A stretch of DNA of 64,000 nt from Proteiniclasticum ruminis DSM 24773 (GTDB lineage Bacteria; Bacillota; Clostridia; Clostridiales; Clostridiaceae): NCBI RefSeq assembly GCF_000701905.1, contig NZ_JNKC01000001.1:310001-374000 (forward strand), written 5' to 3'. Below, one piece after another: positions 36,875-46,714 of the stretch; positions within the stretch are counted from its first letter, which is position 1; the number at the start of each line of letters is the position of its first letter. The notes under the pieces were generated by a model. The model made no database searches, was not told the DNA's origin, and was given only the letters and a program-made list of their open reading frames with translations. Made by a program: the position numbers and the translations under genes.

Positions 36875-38815
36875 TCACTCTGCTGCTTTTACCGCTCGCA
36901 GCAGCTCACCCACACTCCAAGCCTGAGCAAAACAGCCTTTGGACACATCAGGTTCCAAACCATCAAATATTTCTGCAATCTGGCCTAAACAACCTTCTTG
37001 AAGCGTCCCCTCCAGAAGTTCCAGATCCCGTCTGACTTTTATTTTTGATTCTTCACTGTATGCATGCACCTTCAGATAGGAGAGATAATATGCCCCCAGC
37101 GGAAATGCCCAGACAGTTCCTTGATGATATGCCATATCTCTGTTCCATAAGGACCCGCCGTAAGATGATTTGAACTCAGGATCCTTTGGTGAAAGGGACC
37201 GAAGTCCATAGGGTGTAAATAATTCTGCATACACTTTTTCTACTACAAGCTTTTCTTTCTCTATGGGTAGAATGCTGTATGGTAAAGAAACAGCCCAAAT
37301 CTGATTCAGTCTGACCTGATCATCCGCAGAAGTGCCGGATATAACATCTTTTAGGCACTGCTCTTTCTCATTCCAGAACTGATTCAAAAAGGATTCTTTC
37401 ACTTTTTCGGAAAGCTCCTCATAGGCAGCATCCTCATCCAAATGCAGCATTCTGGAGAAAGAAGCCAGGATCTTCAGCGCATTATACCAGTAGGCATTAA
37501 TCTCCACAGGTTTCCCGTGTCTTGGTGTTGGCAGCACATCTTGGATTCTTATATCCATCCAGGTCACCTGCTCCAGATCTTTCCCCGCAGAAATCAGTCC
37601 GTCGTCCTCCATTCTGATGTGAAAATCGGTTCCCTTCTTATACCATTCAACGATCTCCTTCATTTCAGGGTATGCTTCCCGCACAAAGTCCAGATCCCCA
37701 AACTGATCAAAGTACATTTGAACAGCATAAATAAAGAGGAGGGAGGCATCTGCTGTATTATACATAGGCGCTGCATCCCCTTCTGGGAACATATTGGGCA
37801 TGATTCCTTTTCTCATGTATTTCATGAAAGAACGGAATATATTTTCTGTATCCTCTTTCCTTCCTGTGGCGATGCAGCATCCCATCACTGCAATCATTGT
37901 ATCTCTGCCCCAGTCTCCAAAGAATGGATACCCTGCTAGAATGGTTTTCCCTCCTGTAGAATCCCGATCCACGACAAAAGCATCTGCTGCAAGAACAAGT
38001 TTCTTTGCCAAACCTGAATTCACATCTGCTCTTTTCAGAAGCTCTTTTTTTCGTGCTGTCTCATTTTCCATGATTTCCGAAGGTGACTCATTGATATCTT
38101 TCAGCCCGTACATGACATAAGCATCCCGAACCTCTCCAGGCATGAGGTCATAGACATAGGAGTGCATGGAAAATGCACTGCCCACAGAATCCCGTTCATC
38201 TTTAGCATCATCTTCAAAATACAGATCTTTTTGCCAGGAAGCTTCATCCACCTGTATCCGGCCATCTGTTTTATACTGCAACGTGTAGCCATTGCTTGAC
38301 ATACAATCTCTTCTCAACTCGAAAGTCTGCCCTTGCAAAGGCATATCTCCTTTTTTGGTGAACCTGAGCCATGGTTTCAGTCGGATCCTGACAGGATTCT
38401 CACTCCGATTCACAATATTGTAGGAAAGCAGCAGCAGATTTTCTTCATGTTTCATGACAATTCTCTTCTCAAGCTCCACACCAAAAACCCGATACCTATA
38501 GGTCGGAAAATCAGCCATCTCGAAACTGTCCTGATGTCTGAACCCTTCCGCATTTTTCGTGTAACCAACAAACTCCTGGGAAAGAAGACTGCACTCTTTC
38601 TCTTGAACTGTTATGATTTCTTCCATATTGGAGATGAACTGCACCCAATGATTAGGAGCTTTCACCGCGGCCATGAGAAGCACCTGCTCATTCCTTGATG
38701 CTGAACCAGAAATTGACAAAGAGGAATACCCGCCTCTTTGGTTTGTCAAAAGATAATATCTTTCCTGAGCCCTTCTTAGACTATTAAACTGACTTTTTCC
38801 ATAAAAATAATTCAC
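36875..38815 (-). CDS. Glycogen debranching enzyme / amylo-alpha-1,6-glucosidase
   Basis: 646 residues. N-terminal debranching-enzyme beta domain (about 1-270, ending before the catalytic barrel) and a C-terminal GDE (alpha,alpha)6 barrel. Recognisable segments: WGRDTMIAVMGCCIATGR, MPNMFPEGDAAPMYNTADAS, VTWMDIRI with the likely acid, and LWNRDMAYHQGTVWAFPLGAY. It would hydrolyse alpha-1,6 branches of glycogen or limit dextrin, cytosolic (no signal peptide). GTG start at 38813-38815 with AGGAGG six bases upstream. No other glycogen gene is adjacent. Confidence 0.92.
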   Translation of the reverse strand: MNYFYGKSQFNSLRRAQERYYLLTNQRGGYSSLSISGSASRNEQVLLMAAVKAPNHWVQFISNMEEIITVQEKECSLLSQEFVGYTKNAEGFRHQDSFEMADFPTYRYRVFGVELEKRIVMKHEENLLLLSYNIVNRSENPVRIRLKPWLRFTKKGDMPLQGQTFELRRDCMSSNGYTLQYKTDGRIQVDEASWQKDLYFEDDAKDERDSVGSAFSMHSYVYDLMPGEVRDAYVMYGLKDINESPSEIMENETARKKELLKRADVNSGLAKKLVLAADAFVVDRDSTGGKTILAGYPFFGDWGRDTMIAVMGCCIATGRKEDTENIFRSFMKYMRKGIMPNMFPEGDAAPMYNTADASLLFIYAVQMYFDQFGDLDFVREAYPEMKEIVEWYKKGTDFHIRMEDDGLISAGKDLEQVTWMDIRIQDVLPTPRHGKPVEINAYWYNALKILASFSRMLHLDEDAAYEELSEKVKESFLNQFWNEKEQCLKDVISGTSADDQVRLNQIWAVSLPYSILPIEKEKLVVEKVYAELFTPYGLRSLSPKDPEFKSSYGGSLWNRDMAYHQGTVWAFPLGAYYLSYLKVHAYSEESKIKVRRDLELLEGTLQEGCLGQIAEIFDGLEPDVSKGCFAQAWSVGELLRAVKAAE

Positions 38816-38886
38816 AAAACGCCTCCTGCAAATGGGTTATTTTCAATCTGTAACTAGAATTATTATATCAGAGCTTTTGAAAACAA

Positions 38887-38922
38887 CAAAAGAAGAAAGG
38901 AACACCGTTCCTCTCTTCTTTT
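38887..38922 (-). terminator. Intrinsic terminator after the oxidoreductase gene
   Basis: AAAAGAAGA-a-AGGAAC-acc-GTTCCT-c-TCTTCTTTT: long stem with a small internal mismatch, 40 bases after the stop of the oxidoreductase gene; separates it from the debranching enzyme. Confidence 0.8.
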
Positions 38923-38961
38923 GGACAATTCATCAGAATAGATTCATATAGATTCATTCTG

Positions 38962-39690
38962 CTATAATATCATCTGAAAATCTTTTGGGCTCATCATAAG
39001 CATTCTGCTGATGAACTGCTCTTTTTTATCCACAACAATATCTTTAAATTCCACGCCATGTTCCATGAGCCAATGGGTGCGCTGAATCACAAAAGCATCA
39101 CTGCCCACAAGATAAAAAATGGGGGATTCATCTGAAAGCACATTTTCAAGAACCTCATCCAGCCCGCTTCTTCCTTTCAGCCACGCATGCTTGACGCTGT
39201 CACCTGCCATGGATTCAAATTCCTTCTGATAAAGAAAGCTTCCACCAGCATCCACATTAATCTGGTACACGTCTTTGATTCCCATTGGATTGTTATGGTG
39301 CTGCAGAATCAGCGGCCTCATGGTTGCAATGCCTACCCCCATGGAAAGAAGAACCAGAGGACGGTTTTCACGTCTCAGTGCCATTCTAGACCCGGGTTTA
39401 AACACAAGGAGTTCCTGTCCTACCTTCATATTGAAAAGTGTCTCTTTAAACACAGATAGGTCTCCACGTTTTCGAGTGGTGAACCCAATCTTCCCTTCTT
39501 CGGGCAACGTCATGATGGACATATGCCTGACAAACGTACCTTTGGGAGCATTAAAATCATACCCCTCAATACCAATGTGCGCATGGGAACCTTCCTCCCA
39601 GTTAAAATCCTCCGGCATTTCCAAGAGAAATGTCCATGTATCTTCTGACTCTTCCAGGATATCGGTAATTTTAAGTCTATACTTTATCAT
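38962..39690 (-). CDS. FAD/NAD(P)H-binding oxidoreductase of the ferredoxin reductase type
   Basis: 242 residues with the ferredoxin-NADP reductase layout: a FAD-binding beta barrel (about 1-105; FVRHMSIMTLPEEGKIGFT stands in for the RXYS flavin motif) and an NAD(P) domain (PLVLLSMGVGIATMRPLI, GSFLYQKEFE, IFYLVGSDAF). No iron-sulfur cysteines are present, so electrons must pass to a separate partner. Monocistronic between the glutamine synthetase terminator and its own. The physiological partner is unknown. Confidence 0.82.
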   Translation of the reverse strand: MIKYRLKITDILEESEDTWTFLLEMPEDFNWEEGSHAHIGIEGYDFNAPKGTFVRHMSIMTLPEEGKIGFTTRKRGDLSVFKETLFNMKVGQELLVFKPGSRMALRRENRPLVLLSMGVGIATMRPLILQHHNNPMGIKDVYQINVDAGGSFLYQKEFESMAGDSVKHAWLKGRSGLDEVLENVLSDESPIFYLVGSDAFVIQRTHWLMEHGVEFKDIVVDKKEQFISRMLMMSPKDFQMIL

Positions 39691-39876
39691 TCTGCTCTTC
39701 CTTTTATGTTATTTGATTGTATACAATCTATTTTCTCAACTTTTATTATACAGTCCATAACAGACACTGTCAAAACTTAACAAAGCCTATGAGAGAAATT
39801 CATATTGAGTAATCTAGCTCTCATGCAAGATTTCACCGAATCCTGTCCTGGGATTTTTTTAACAACCAGAACTGCA

Positions 39877-39912
39877 CAAAAAAACAGCCCCCTGATGAAA
39901 GGAGGCTGTTTT
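39877..39912 (-). terminator. Intrinsic terminator after the glutamine synthetase family gene
   Basis: Minus-strand AACAGCCTCCT...AGGGGGCTGTT followed by TTTTTGTGC, one or two bases after the stop at 39914. Strong GC-rich stem. Confidence 0.85.
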
Positions 39913-39913
39913 C

Positions 39914-41806
39914 CTATTGAAGGTCGAGCAGATTTTCTTTGTATTCTTTGTAGGCAAGCCTCAATTCATCCATCTTGTCATACATCAGCTTTTGCGTTTC
40001 TGAGAGTGTATCCCACTCTTTCTGTTCCACAGCCTGTCGCATATAATTGAATACGCCTTTTCCTTTGTCTGTATTTTTCATCAGGGAAATCTTCAATCTT
40101 TCCACCTTATCCCAGTTGGCCCGATCATCGAGGAAAACGCCATCTTTATGGAACTTCCTGAAGCTTCGGATTTCCTGAATAAATGTTGGAATGATCCTAT
40201 GATCAATCTCTGTGTACCATTTATATAACAAACCATCAATGTAACTGTCTATGATTTTTTCACTGAACACATTCTCCGCTTTTAAGATTTGTGTTTTTTC
40301 TGGATACTGGAAGAATCCCTTGATATTTTCATAAACCGTTTCAGGAGCAACGCCAAAATATCGCTCTCTTTCCTCATCACTGAAATCATCAAACACATCT
40401 TTTTCCGTTCGGTAGGCTCTTCCTTTGCCCAGATAGTCAAAGGACTCTTCCGGTGTTTTAGAAAGCTCTTTCAGCAGTTCTTCCGGTTCTTTCAGAACAG
40501 CATAGCTGATTCCATCTTTCATAGCCATAAACATAGAAGCCATACAAAGATAGGTGTTGGTATGTGGGTTTGGCGCCCTTAGTTCAAATCTTGTGGCAAG
40601 CGGATTTTTCTCATCTCGGATGAGACCAATCAGAATTGTTCTGTTCCTTGAAGGCACTGCAGGTTCATAGCCCAATGAGCAAACAATACTGATGGGCGCT
40701 TCATACCCTTTTTTCAGTCTTTTGAAGGCTTCATTGGATGAAGTCACAAAGGGATTGATGACCTCATAATTTTTCAGTACGCCCATGATGGCTCCATAGC
40801 CAATGGAACTTAGAAAATCTTCTCGTGTGCTGTGGAAAAGATTTATCCGTTTTCCATCTTTCAGCTTTACCGCAGCGCTGAAGTGGGTGTGTTCTCCACT
40901 GCCCGCAATTTTATCAAGCGGTTTGGCCAGAAAGGTGACTTCCAGTCCGTATCTGATGAAAACTTCCCGCACCAGATTCTTGACAAAGAGCTCATAATCC
41001 GCTGTCTGTTTTGGTGAAGAGAACTTCCAGTCAATTTCAAGCTGCTCTAAAACCCCTTCAAACCGTCCATGATCATTCAGCTTCGCTCTTACTCCTCCCA
41101 CTTCCTTATGTCCCATTTCGGGTTCAATCCCATATCTGTCCATGAGAATCAATGTTTCTTCAAGAGCGCTCCTCACTGCACCTCTTGTCTTGCTCCAGTA
41201 CTGCTCCTTCAGTTCCTGAGAAGTACTAAGGGCCTCAATATCTCCAGAAGTGTTGGGTGACTTCACCCAAAACTCCAGTTCTGTAGCCGTGGTGAGGCAG
41301 ACTTCGTCGATATCCTCGGCGGTGAACCCAAACTCTTTCTGGAGTGAGGGCGATTGAAATGCTTCCAGGATATCCTTCTTCATGACAGTTTCAGCTTCCT
41401 GCAGTATATGTCTCGAGTCAACTGCAACTCCATCATGGTAGAGAAAACATGGAATTTTCAGGGTGCCCACAGGTTTTCCTGTTTCAAGATCCATCAGAGT
41501 TTCATTATACTCAACGAACCAATTGACCGTGGGATCCGCTTTCATATCAACTTTTGCATTATTGAGTGTGGCAATCTTCGGGAGAAATACAGAGGACCCG
41601 TCTGTCTGAGCTGCAAAGCCGTAGAGATAGGTGTCCAGATCCTCCAGGAATAAACGCACCGGTATTTTGGTATCTGTTTCGTGTCCGATCAAATCAACGG
41701 CCGCCAAGGAAACAAACTGCACCTCTGGATGACTGTTGAGGGCTCTTGTCAGATGTTCCTTGGTCAGTTCATGAGGTTTTAGTGTATACAGCAGGTCTTT
41801 TCTCAT
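39914..41806 (-). CDS. Glutamine synthetase family protein, large (630 aa) variant
   Basis: 630 residues, far longer than GSI (about 440-470) and shorter than GSIII (about 700). The catalytic core spans about residues 90-480: TTATELEFWVKSP (ELE metal ligand), MGHKEVGGVRAKL, IAGSGEHTHFSAAV (the GSGXHXH ammonia/glutamate region), VPSRNRTILIGLIR (the NRSA-like region) and RFELRAPNPHTNTYL. The C-terminal 150 residues are helical and unlike GSI. It probably makes glutamine or a gamma-glutamyl amine; the divergent motifs leave the substrate open. No nitrogen regulator is adjacent. GGAGAG precedes the ATG. Confidence 0.85.
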   Translation of the reverse strand: MRKDLLYTLKPHELTKEHLTRALNSHPEVQFVSLAAVDLIGHETDTKIPVRLFLEDLDTYLYGFAAQTDGSSVFLPKIATLNNAKVDMKADPTVNWFVEYNETLMDLETGKPVGTLKIPCFLYHDGVAVDSRHILQEAETVMKKDILEAFQSPSLQKEFGFTAEDIDEVCLTTATELEFWVKSPNTSGDIEALSTSQELKEQYWSKTRGAVRSALEETLILMDRYGIEPEMGHKEVGGVRAKLNDHGRFEGVLEQLEIDWKFSSPKQTADYELFVKNLVREVFIRYGLEVTFLAKPLDKIAGSGEHTHFSAAVKLKDGKRINLFHSTREDFLSSIGYGAIMGVLKNYEVINPFVTSSNEAFKRLKKGYEAPISIVCSLGYEPAVPSRNRTILIGLIRDEKNPLATRFELRAPNPHTNTYLCMASMFMAMKDGISYAVLKEPEELLKELSKTPEESFDYLGKGRAYRTEKDVFDDFSDEERERYFGVAPETVYENIKGFFQYPEKTQILKAENVFSEKIIDSYIDGLLYKWYTEIDHRIIPTFIQEIRSFRKFHKDGVFLDDRANWDKVERLKISLMKNTDKGKGVFNYMRQAVEQKEWDTLSETQKLMYDKMDELRLAYKEYKENLLDLQ

Positions 41807-41955
41807 AATTCACTCTCCTAACAAAAATTTAACAACGTGGTTATCTTATCACAGTAAAACCAGTAAGGTAAATCATCTGAGAAAAATTGCGAAGAACGAA
41901 AGAATAATAGTGCTTTTGACTTTATATTCGTCAGAATAGAACGATTTCAGCATTA

Positions 41956-41996
41956 CAAAAAAAAGTGAGAAGCGCTCATTATCTGTCGCTTCTCAC
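41956..41996 (-). terminator. Intrinsic terminator of the ABC exporter operon
   Basis: GTGAGAAGCG (41965-41974) and CGCTTCTCAC (41987-41996), a 10-base perfect stem; the minus strand exits into TTTTTTTT. It lies 40 bases after the last permease gene. Confidence 0.92.
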
Positions 41997-42035
41997 AGAT
42001 TTAGTCCAATATGTCCATTCTTATATTGCTTTTTC

Positions 42036-42827
42036 TCAGGATCCTGAACTTTCGTATTTGGTAAGGCCTTTCAGCCAGACATGATACGCAACCAGTATAC
42101 TGAAAATGCTCACAAGGATTGTCATACCTATTCCTTGAATAAACGTAACTTTCCCTAAGAAATAGGCTCCTGGATAGTATCCTGTAAAGGCAAAGGGGAT
42201 CACAAAAGTCAAAAGTCCCCGAATCGCATTGGGATAAATGGTCATGGGATATTTTGTAAATGTGCTCATCTGATATGTCATATAGAGATAGGACTGGGCA
42301 AACTTGATCCAGAAGGAAATGCTCGATACGGCAAGTTTGATGGCCGTATAAATGATGGTGGCAAAGAACACCGCAGTCAGAAAGAGCATCCCTTTCCCCA
42401 GTGTGACCTCCATGCCCAGGTGCACACCACTGTATCCAACCAGGATGCTTCCTATGATAATTTCACCAAATCCATCTGGCTGAAAGCGTTCAGACAATAA
42501 GTGAAACAAAGGATTGATAGGTCTTAGAAGATACTTGTCAAACCCACCTTCCAGAAGAATCCGCCCACTTAACAACCATAGATTATCAGTGAAAACATGA
42601 TCGATCCCCCTGGGAATCTGTGCAAATCCATAGATGAACAGAACTTCGTGGAAAGTCCACCCAGATAAAGCAGGTATACTTCTGAAAATCAGCTGAATAA
42701 AGACCACACCTGAAAATTGGACCAGAATAAAGCCAACAAGGCCAAAAATAAAGTCTGCACGATATTCGATCAGTATCTTGATGTACTGCTTCAGAAACTG
42801 CAGATAAAGCTTACTATATCTTCTCAT
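42036..42827 (-). CDS. ABC-2 type transporter permease (COG3694-like)
   Basis: 263 residues with six predicted TM helices and no signal peptide. Contains RADFIFGLVGFILVQFSGVV and an RILLEGGFDKYLLRPINPLF loop characteristic of the COG3694/COG4587 permeases found with COG4586 ATPases. The trio forms an exporter of unknown substrate, distantly related to drug and polysaccharide ABC-2 systems. GGAGG before the ATG. Last gene of the trio; one base separates it from the other permease. Confidence 0.85.
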   Translation of the reverse strand: MRRYSKLYLQFLKQYIKILIEYRADFIFGLVGFILVQFSGVVFIQLIFRSIPALSGWTFHEVLFIYGFAQIPRGIDHVFTDNLWLLSGRILLEGGFDKYLLRPINPLFHLLSERFQPDGFGEIIIGSILVGYSGVHLGMEVTLGKGMLFLTAVFFATIIYTAIKLAVSSISFWIKFAQSYLYMTYQMSTFTKYPMTIYPNAIRGLLTFVIPFAFTGYYPGAYFLGKVTFIQGIGMTILVSIFSILVAYHVWLKGLTKYESSGS

Positions 42828-42828
42828 T

Positions 42829-43638
42829 TTAGCCTCCTAGTATGGTTAATGACTTTACCACCGCTTTCCAGACAGTTCTGGACAACATCACCATAACCAA
42901 CAGCCAGAACAGCTGCAGGAGAATGAAGTATGCCACATCCATTCCAGAGAGCTTTCCCAGATAGATCATCACAGGTGTGTAGATGATGGAGCTGAAAGGA
43001 AGAACCTGGATAATTTTTTGAACCAGATCAGGAAAAAACACCAGAGGGATCAGCGCACCAGAAAGAAGCTGTGACAAAGCACCCATAATCTGGCTGACTC
43101 CCCACATATTGGTCAGTTTGAATGAAAGAAGGCCAAAGGTATAGCTGAAATAAAAATTAATCAACAGTCCAATGCTCAGACTGAGTGCAAAAAGTGGCAG
43201 CTGTTGTATGTAGAGTGTGCCTGTCGCCTGATAAAGCAGAACATTGACCACCAGAAAAGCTGCGATAAATATCACGATGAAATTGTACAGCACTCCTCCC
43301 AGCACCTGAAAAAGCATCCTCATTTCATAACTGATGGGTCTGATGAGATTGATGGCAATGGTGCCGTCTTTCACTTCTCTGGAGATGTCAAAAGAAATAT
43401 CTACAGATGTCATCAGTCCAGTTAAAAACGAAAACATAATATAGGCATACATTTCCTCCAGTGTAAAACCATTGAGAATCTGATCCGGTGAGCTGGAAAA
43501 GATTGCTTTCCAAAGAAAGAAACTCACCAACAGCATCAGCCACTCCCCCATCATGAAGATGATCACATTGGCTTTATAGCTGAGAATCATCTGGAATGTA
43601 TTGAATGTAAATGGAAGATACATCTTGAGCTTTTTCAC
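42829..43638 (-). CDS. ABC-2 type transporter permease (COG4587-like)
   Basis: 269 residues, six predicted TM helices. DGTIAINLIRPISYEMRM is the same kind of cytoplasmic coupling loop as in its partner (the RP-I/N motif is shared), suggesting the two arose by duplication. GTG start at 43636-43638, two bases after the ATPase stop, with GAGGTG upstream; an ATG five codons later is an alternative. Confidence 0.85.
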   Translation of the reverse strand: MKKLKMYLPFTFNTFQMILSYKANVIIFMMGEWLMLLVSFFLWKAIFSSSPDQILNGFTLEEMYAYIMFSFLTGLMTSVDISFDISREVKDGTIAINLIRPISYEMRMLFQVLGGVLYNFIVIFIAAFLVVNVLLYQATGTLYIQQLPLFALSLSIGLLINFYFSYTFGLLSFKLTNMWGVSQIMGALSQLLSGALIPLVFFPDLVQKIIQVLPFSSIIYTPVMIYLGKLSGMDVAYFILLQLFWLLVMVMLSRTVWKAVVKSLTILGG

Positions 43639-43640
43639 CT

Positions 43641-44636
43641 CTACACCTCATTCCTGTATATTCTCTTCACGATATCCTCAATGGATACTTCTTTAATTTT
43701 AAAGTCTGTCACATCCAGTGTACCCATCAGATCTTTCAGTATCTCAGTGCTGGATAATAGATTTTTGTTGTATTTGATCCATAACCGGTTATCTTCTGAT
43801 GTCACAGTACAGCCTCTGCTTTCAAGCCGCGAAGCAATGGGCAGTTTCTCCAGCAGGATGAGCTCTTTTGTAATCAGCTCTATTTCAGCTTGAGAGCCAT
43901 ATGTTTCCTTAATATGCTCAAGATTTCCGTCATAGAGCATCCTGCCACGGTCAATGATGATGATTCGGCTGGAGAGCTCTTCGATGTCCATAAGATCATG
44001 GGTTGTAAGTATGATGGTTGTACCGTATACCTCATTGATCTTTTTGATGGCTTTTCTCACATTTTCCTTCACCACCACATCAAGACCGATGGTGGGTTCG
44101 TCCAAATAGATGACCTTGGGATTATGGATCAGTGCTGCAGCTAAATCTCCTCTCATTCGCTGCCCCAACGAAAGAGTTCTCACAGGCTGGAGCATAAAGT
44201 CTTTCAGTTCAAGCACTTCACTCAGAAACGCCATCTGCTTCTGATAGAGATCATCCGGCACTTCATAAATATCTTTTAACAGAGTAAAAGTCTCCGATAG
44301 AGGCAGATCCCACCAAAGCTGAGTCTTCTGCCCAAAAACCACCCCAATGTCTCTTGCGTTGACCTGTCTGTTTTCATAAGGCACTCTGCCATTGACAGTC
44401 ACAGTACCTGCTGTAGGTGTGAGAATTCCTGTCATCATCTTGATCGTTGTTGATTTTCCTGCACCATTCGCACCAATGTATCCAACGATCTCCCCTTTGT
44501 TTATTGTAAAACTGATATCATCTACAGCTTTTGTTACGGTATATTCTCTGGAAAAAAAGGATTTTATGGCGCCTTTGAACCCAGGATACTTTTTATTGAT
44601 TTTAAACTCTTTTGTCAAATTTTCTACAGTGATCAT
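43641..44636 (-). CDS. ABC transporter ATP-binding protein (COG4586-like)
   Basis: 331 residues. Walker A GANGAGKSTTIKMMTG, signature LSLGQRMRGDLAAALI, Walker B VIYLDEPTIGLD, switch TTHDLMDIEELS. The C-terminal 90 residues are an accessory domain typical for the COG4586 family. ATG at 44634-44636, eight bases from AAGGGG; an in-frame GTG at 44645 overlaps that site. It leads the two permease genes. Confidence 0.94.
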   Translation of the reverse strand: MITVENLTKEFKINKKYPGFKGAIKSFFSREYTVTKAVDDISFTINKGEIVGYIGANGAGKSTTIKMMTGILTPTAGTVTVNGRVPYENRQVNARDIGVVFGQKTQLWWDLPLSETFTLLKDIYEVPDDLYQKQMAFLSEVLELKDFMLQPVRTLSLGQRMRGDLAAALIHNPKVIYLDEPTIGLDVVVKENVRKAIKKINEVYGTTIILTTHDLMDIEELSSRIIIIDRGRMLYDGNLEHIKETYGSQAEIELITKELILLEKLPIASRLESRGCTVTSEDNRLWIKYNKNLLSSTEILKDLMGTLDVTDFKIKEVSIEDIVKRIYRNEV

Positions 44637-44712
44637 ATCTATCACCCCTTTCTCAAATGTCAGGAACTGAACTTATAGTATTTAATAATCTTTGGTTCAC
44701 TAGATAAAAATA

Positions 44713-44783
44713 AGAGCGATCTTAAACAGCTCTCTCTGAATCAACCGTCAAAGAAGACACAGCTTTAAAAAGCTGTGTCTATC
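44713..44783 (-). terminator. Tandem terminators after argS
   Basis: First hairpin AGACACAGCTTT-aaa-AAGCTGTGTCT (44755-44780) begins 14 bases after the argS stop but is followed only by TTCTTTG. A second, GAGC...GCTC (44714-44732), exits into TTATTTTTATC. Together they probably end argS transcription. Confidence 0.75.
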
Positions 44784-44793
44784 TTATGAATTA

Positions 44794-46479
44794 TTACATC
44801 TCTTCTACTGTTTCAATACCAAGAAGCGCCAGAGCATTCTTGATGACAACCGTAGTGGCATCCACCAGTTGGAGTCTTGCTTTTTTAACGCTGGTCTCTG
44901 CCGAATTTATCGGACAATTGTTGTAGAATTTATTGAAATCCTTGGCCACTTGAAGCACATATCTGGTGATGACTGAAGGCTCATATTTTTCCATAGCCTG
45001 GTTTACTGCACTTGCAAAAGATGCAAGAGTCTTGGAGAGTTCAAACTCCTCTGTACCGGTAAGCACTGATAAATCAGCATCATTATACGTATCGTTTTTC
45101 CTTAGAATACTCTTTGCCCTGGCGTAGGTATACTGGACATATGGCCCGGTTTCCCCATCAAAGGACAGTATTTCATCCCAATCAAAGATGATATCCTTCT
45201 CCCTGCCGTTTTTCAGGTAGGTGAAGATGACAGCTCCGATACCGACCTTATGCGCTACATCTTCCTTATCCTTCAGATTCGGATTCTTGTCATGAATGAT
45301 TTTTTCAGCTGTTACTACTGCTTCTTTCAGCAGATCATCCAGTAGAACCACATCACCCTTTCGGGAGGACATCATTTTACCTGGAAATTTAACAAGCCCA
45401 AATCCTACATGCACACAATCCTTTGCCCATTCAAACCCAGCAAGTTCGAGGGTTTTGAAAACCTGTCTGAAATGAAGAGACTGTGGTGTGCCAACAACAT
45501 AAATGTTTTTAAAGAAATCATACGTTCTTTTTCTGTAGATAGCCGCTGCAAGATCTCTTGTGGCGTAAATGGTAGCTCCATCTGCTTTTTTAATGATGGT
45601 AGGCGGCATATTATACTCATCCAGCATAACAACCTGAGCTCCATTGCTTTCTGTAAGAATACCCTTATCTTCCAGAATATCCACAACTTCGTCCATCTTA
45701 TCCCCATAAAAACTCTCACCGGCATAAGAATCGAACTCTACCCCAAGCTCTTTATAGACTCTTTCAAAAACCATGAGAGAAAGTTCTCTGAACTCCTTCC
45801 AGAGTTTCACCTCATACTCTTTGCCATCTTCCAGATTCTTGAAATGCGCTCTGGCTTCATCGTTCAAACTGGGCTCTTTCTCCGCTTCTTCATGAAACTT
45901 CACATAGATTCTGTTCAGTTCTTCAATCGGAGCTTCTTTCAGTTTTTCAAGATCCACCCATCGTTCGTACCCTGAGATCAGTTTTCCAAACTGTGTGCCC
46001 CAATCTCCCAGATGGTTGATTCTTTCGGTCTTATATCCTTGGGATTCAAAAATTCTTGAAAGAGAATTTCCGATTACCGTTGTGAAAAGATGTCCTACAT
46101 GAAATGGCTTCGCAATATTGGGAGAGGAGTATTCCACAATGACAGTCTTTCCTTCCCCTGTTTCTGTTCGTCCATAGGCCTCGCCTTTTTCAAGAATCTC
46201 GCTTACAGCTCCTGACAAGAACTCCGTCTTATCCAAGAAAAAATTCAGATAAGGACCTAAAACCTCAATACGTTCCACTTCTTTAATATCAAGCTGTTCC
46301 TTCAGTTCGCCGGCAATGGCATTGGGTGCTTTTCTTAAAGTCTTTGCCAGGGAGAAGCACGGAAAAGCATAGTCCCCCATCTCTGGTCTCGGTGGAATCT
46401 CCAAAAGTCTCATGACATCTTCCTGACCGATATTCAGCACACTGCTGATCTTATTTGCTATGACTGCTTTGTAATCCAT
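44794..46479 (-). CDS. argS: Arginine-tRNA ligase
   Basis: Class I aminoacyl-tRNA synthetase that charges tRNA-Arg. 561 residues. HIGH-like motif [25 protein letters not shown]-like motif [11 protein letters not shown], an N-terminal Add-1 domain (about 1-110) and the C-terminal DALR anticodon domain ending in [19 protein letters not shown] precedes the ATG. Monocistronic; the divergent Ppx/GppA gene starts 235 bases upstream. Confidence 0.98.
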   Translation of the reverse strand: MDYKAVIANKISSVLNIGQEDVMRLLEIPPRPEMGDYAFPCFSLAKTLRKAPNAIAGELKEQLDIKEVERIEVLGPYLNFFLDKTEFLSGAVSEILEKGEAYGRTETGEGKTVIVEYSSPNIAKPFHVGHLFTTVIGNSLSRIFESQGYKTERINHLGDWGTQFGKLISGYERWVDLEKLKEAPIEELNRIYVKFHEEAEKEPSLNDEARAHFKNLEDGKEYEVKLWKEFRELSLMVFERVYKELGVEFDSYAGESFYGDKMDEVVDILEDKGILTESNGAQVVMLDEYNMPPTIIKKADGATIYATRDLAAAIYRKRTYDFFKNIYVVGTPQSLHFRQVFKTLELAGFEWAKDCVHVGFGLVKFPGKMMSSRKGDVVLLDDLLKEAVVTAEKIIHDKNPNLKDKEDVAHKVGIGAVIFTYLKNGREKDIIFDWDEILSFDGETGPYVQYTYARAKSILRKNDTYNDADLSVLTGTEEFELSKTLASFASAVNQAMEKYEPSVITRYVLQVAKDFNKFYNNCPINSAETSVKKARLQLVDATTVVIKNALALLGIETVEEM

Positions 46480-46677
46480 CGTTCTTCCTCCTTGTTTGTC
46501 CCCTCTGGGGCGCTCTGACTTCTATATCAATCTATATCTTATCCATTTTACTACAGTGCGCCTCATTCGTCCATACTCTGGGTACTGCAGTTCCAAAAGA
46601 AGTCCCAATGATCAAGTTCTGCCCCTACACTGCTTGTAAAATTTATCCTGAACTGCTTCTTGTAAAATCTATTGTAG

Positions 46678-46683
46678 TATAAT
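46678..46683 (+). promoter_or_regulatory. -10 box upstream of the Ppx/GppA-like gene
   Basis: TATAAT at 46678-46683 gives a predicted start near 46690 and a 25-base leader. No convincing -35 is seen; the region also serves the divergent argS. Confidence 0.45.
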
Positions 46684-46714
46684 GAATACAATATTAAAAA
46701 GCGAGGGAATTGAA

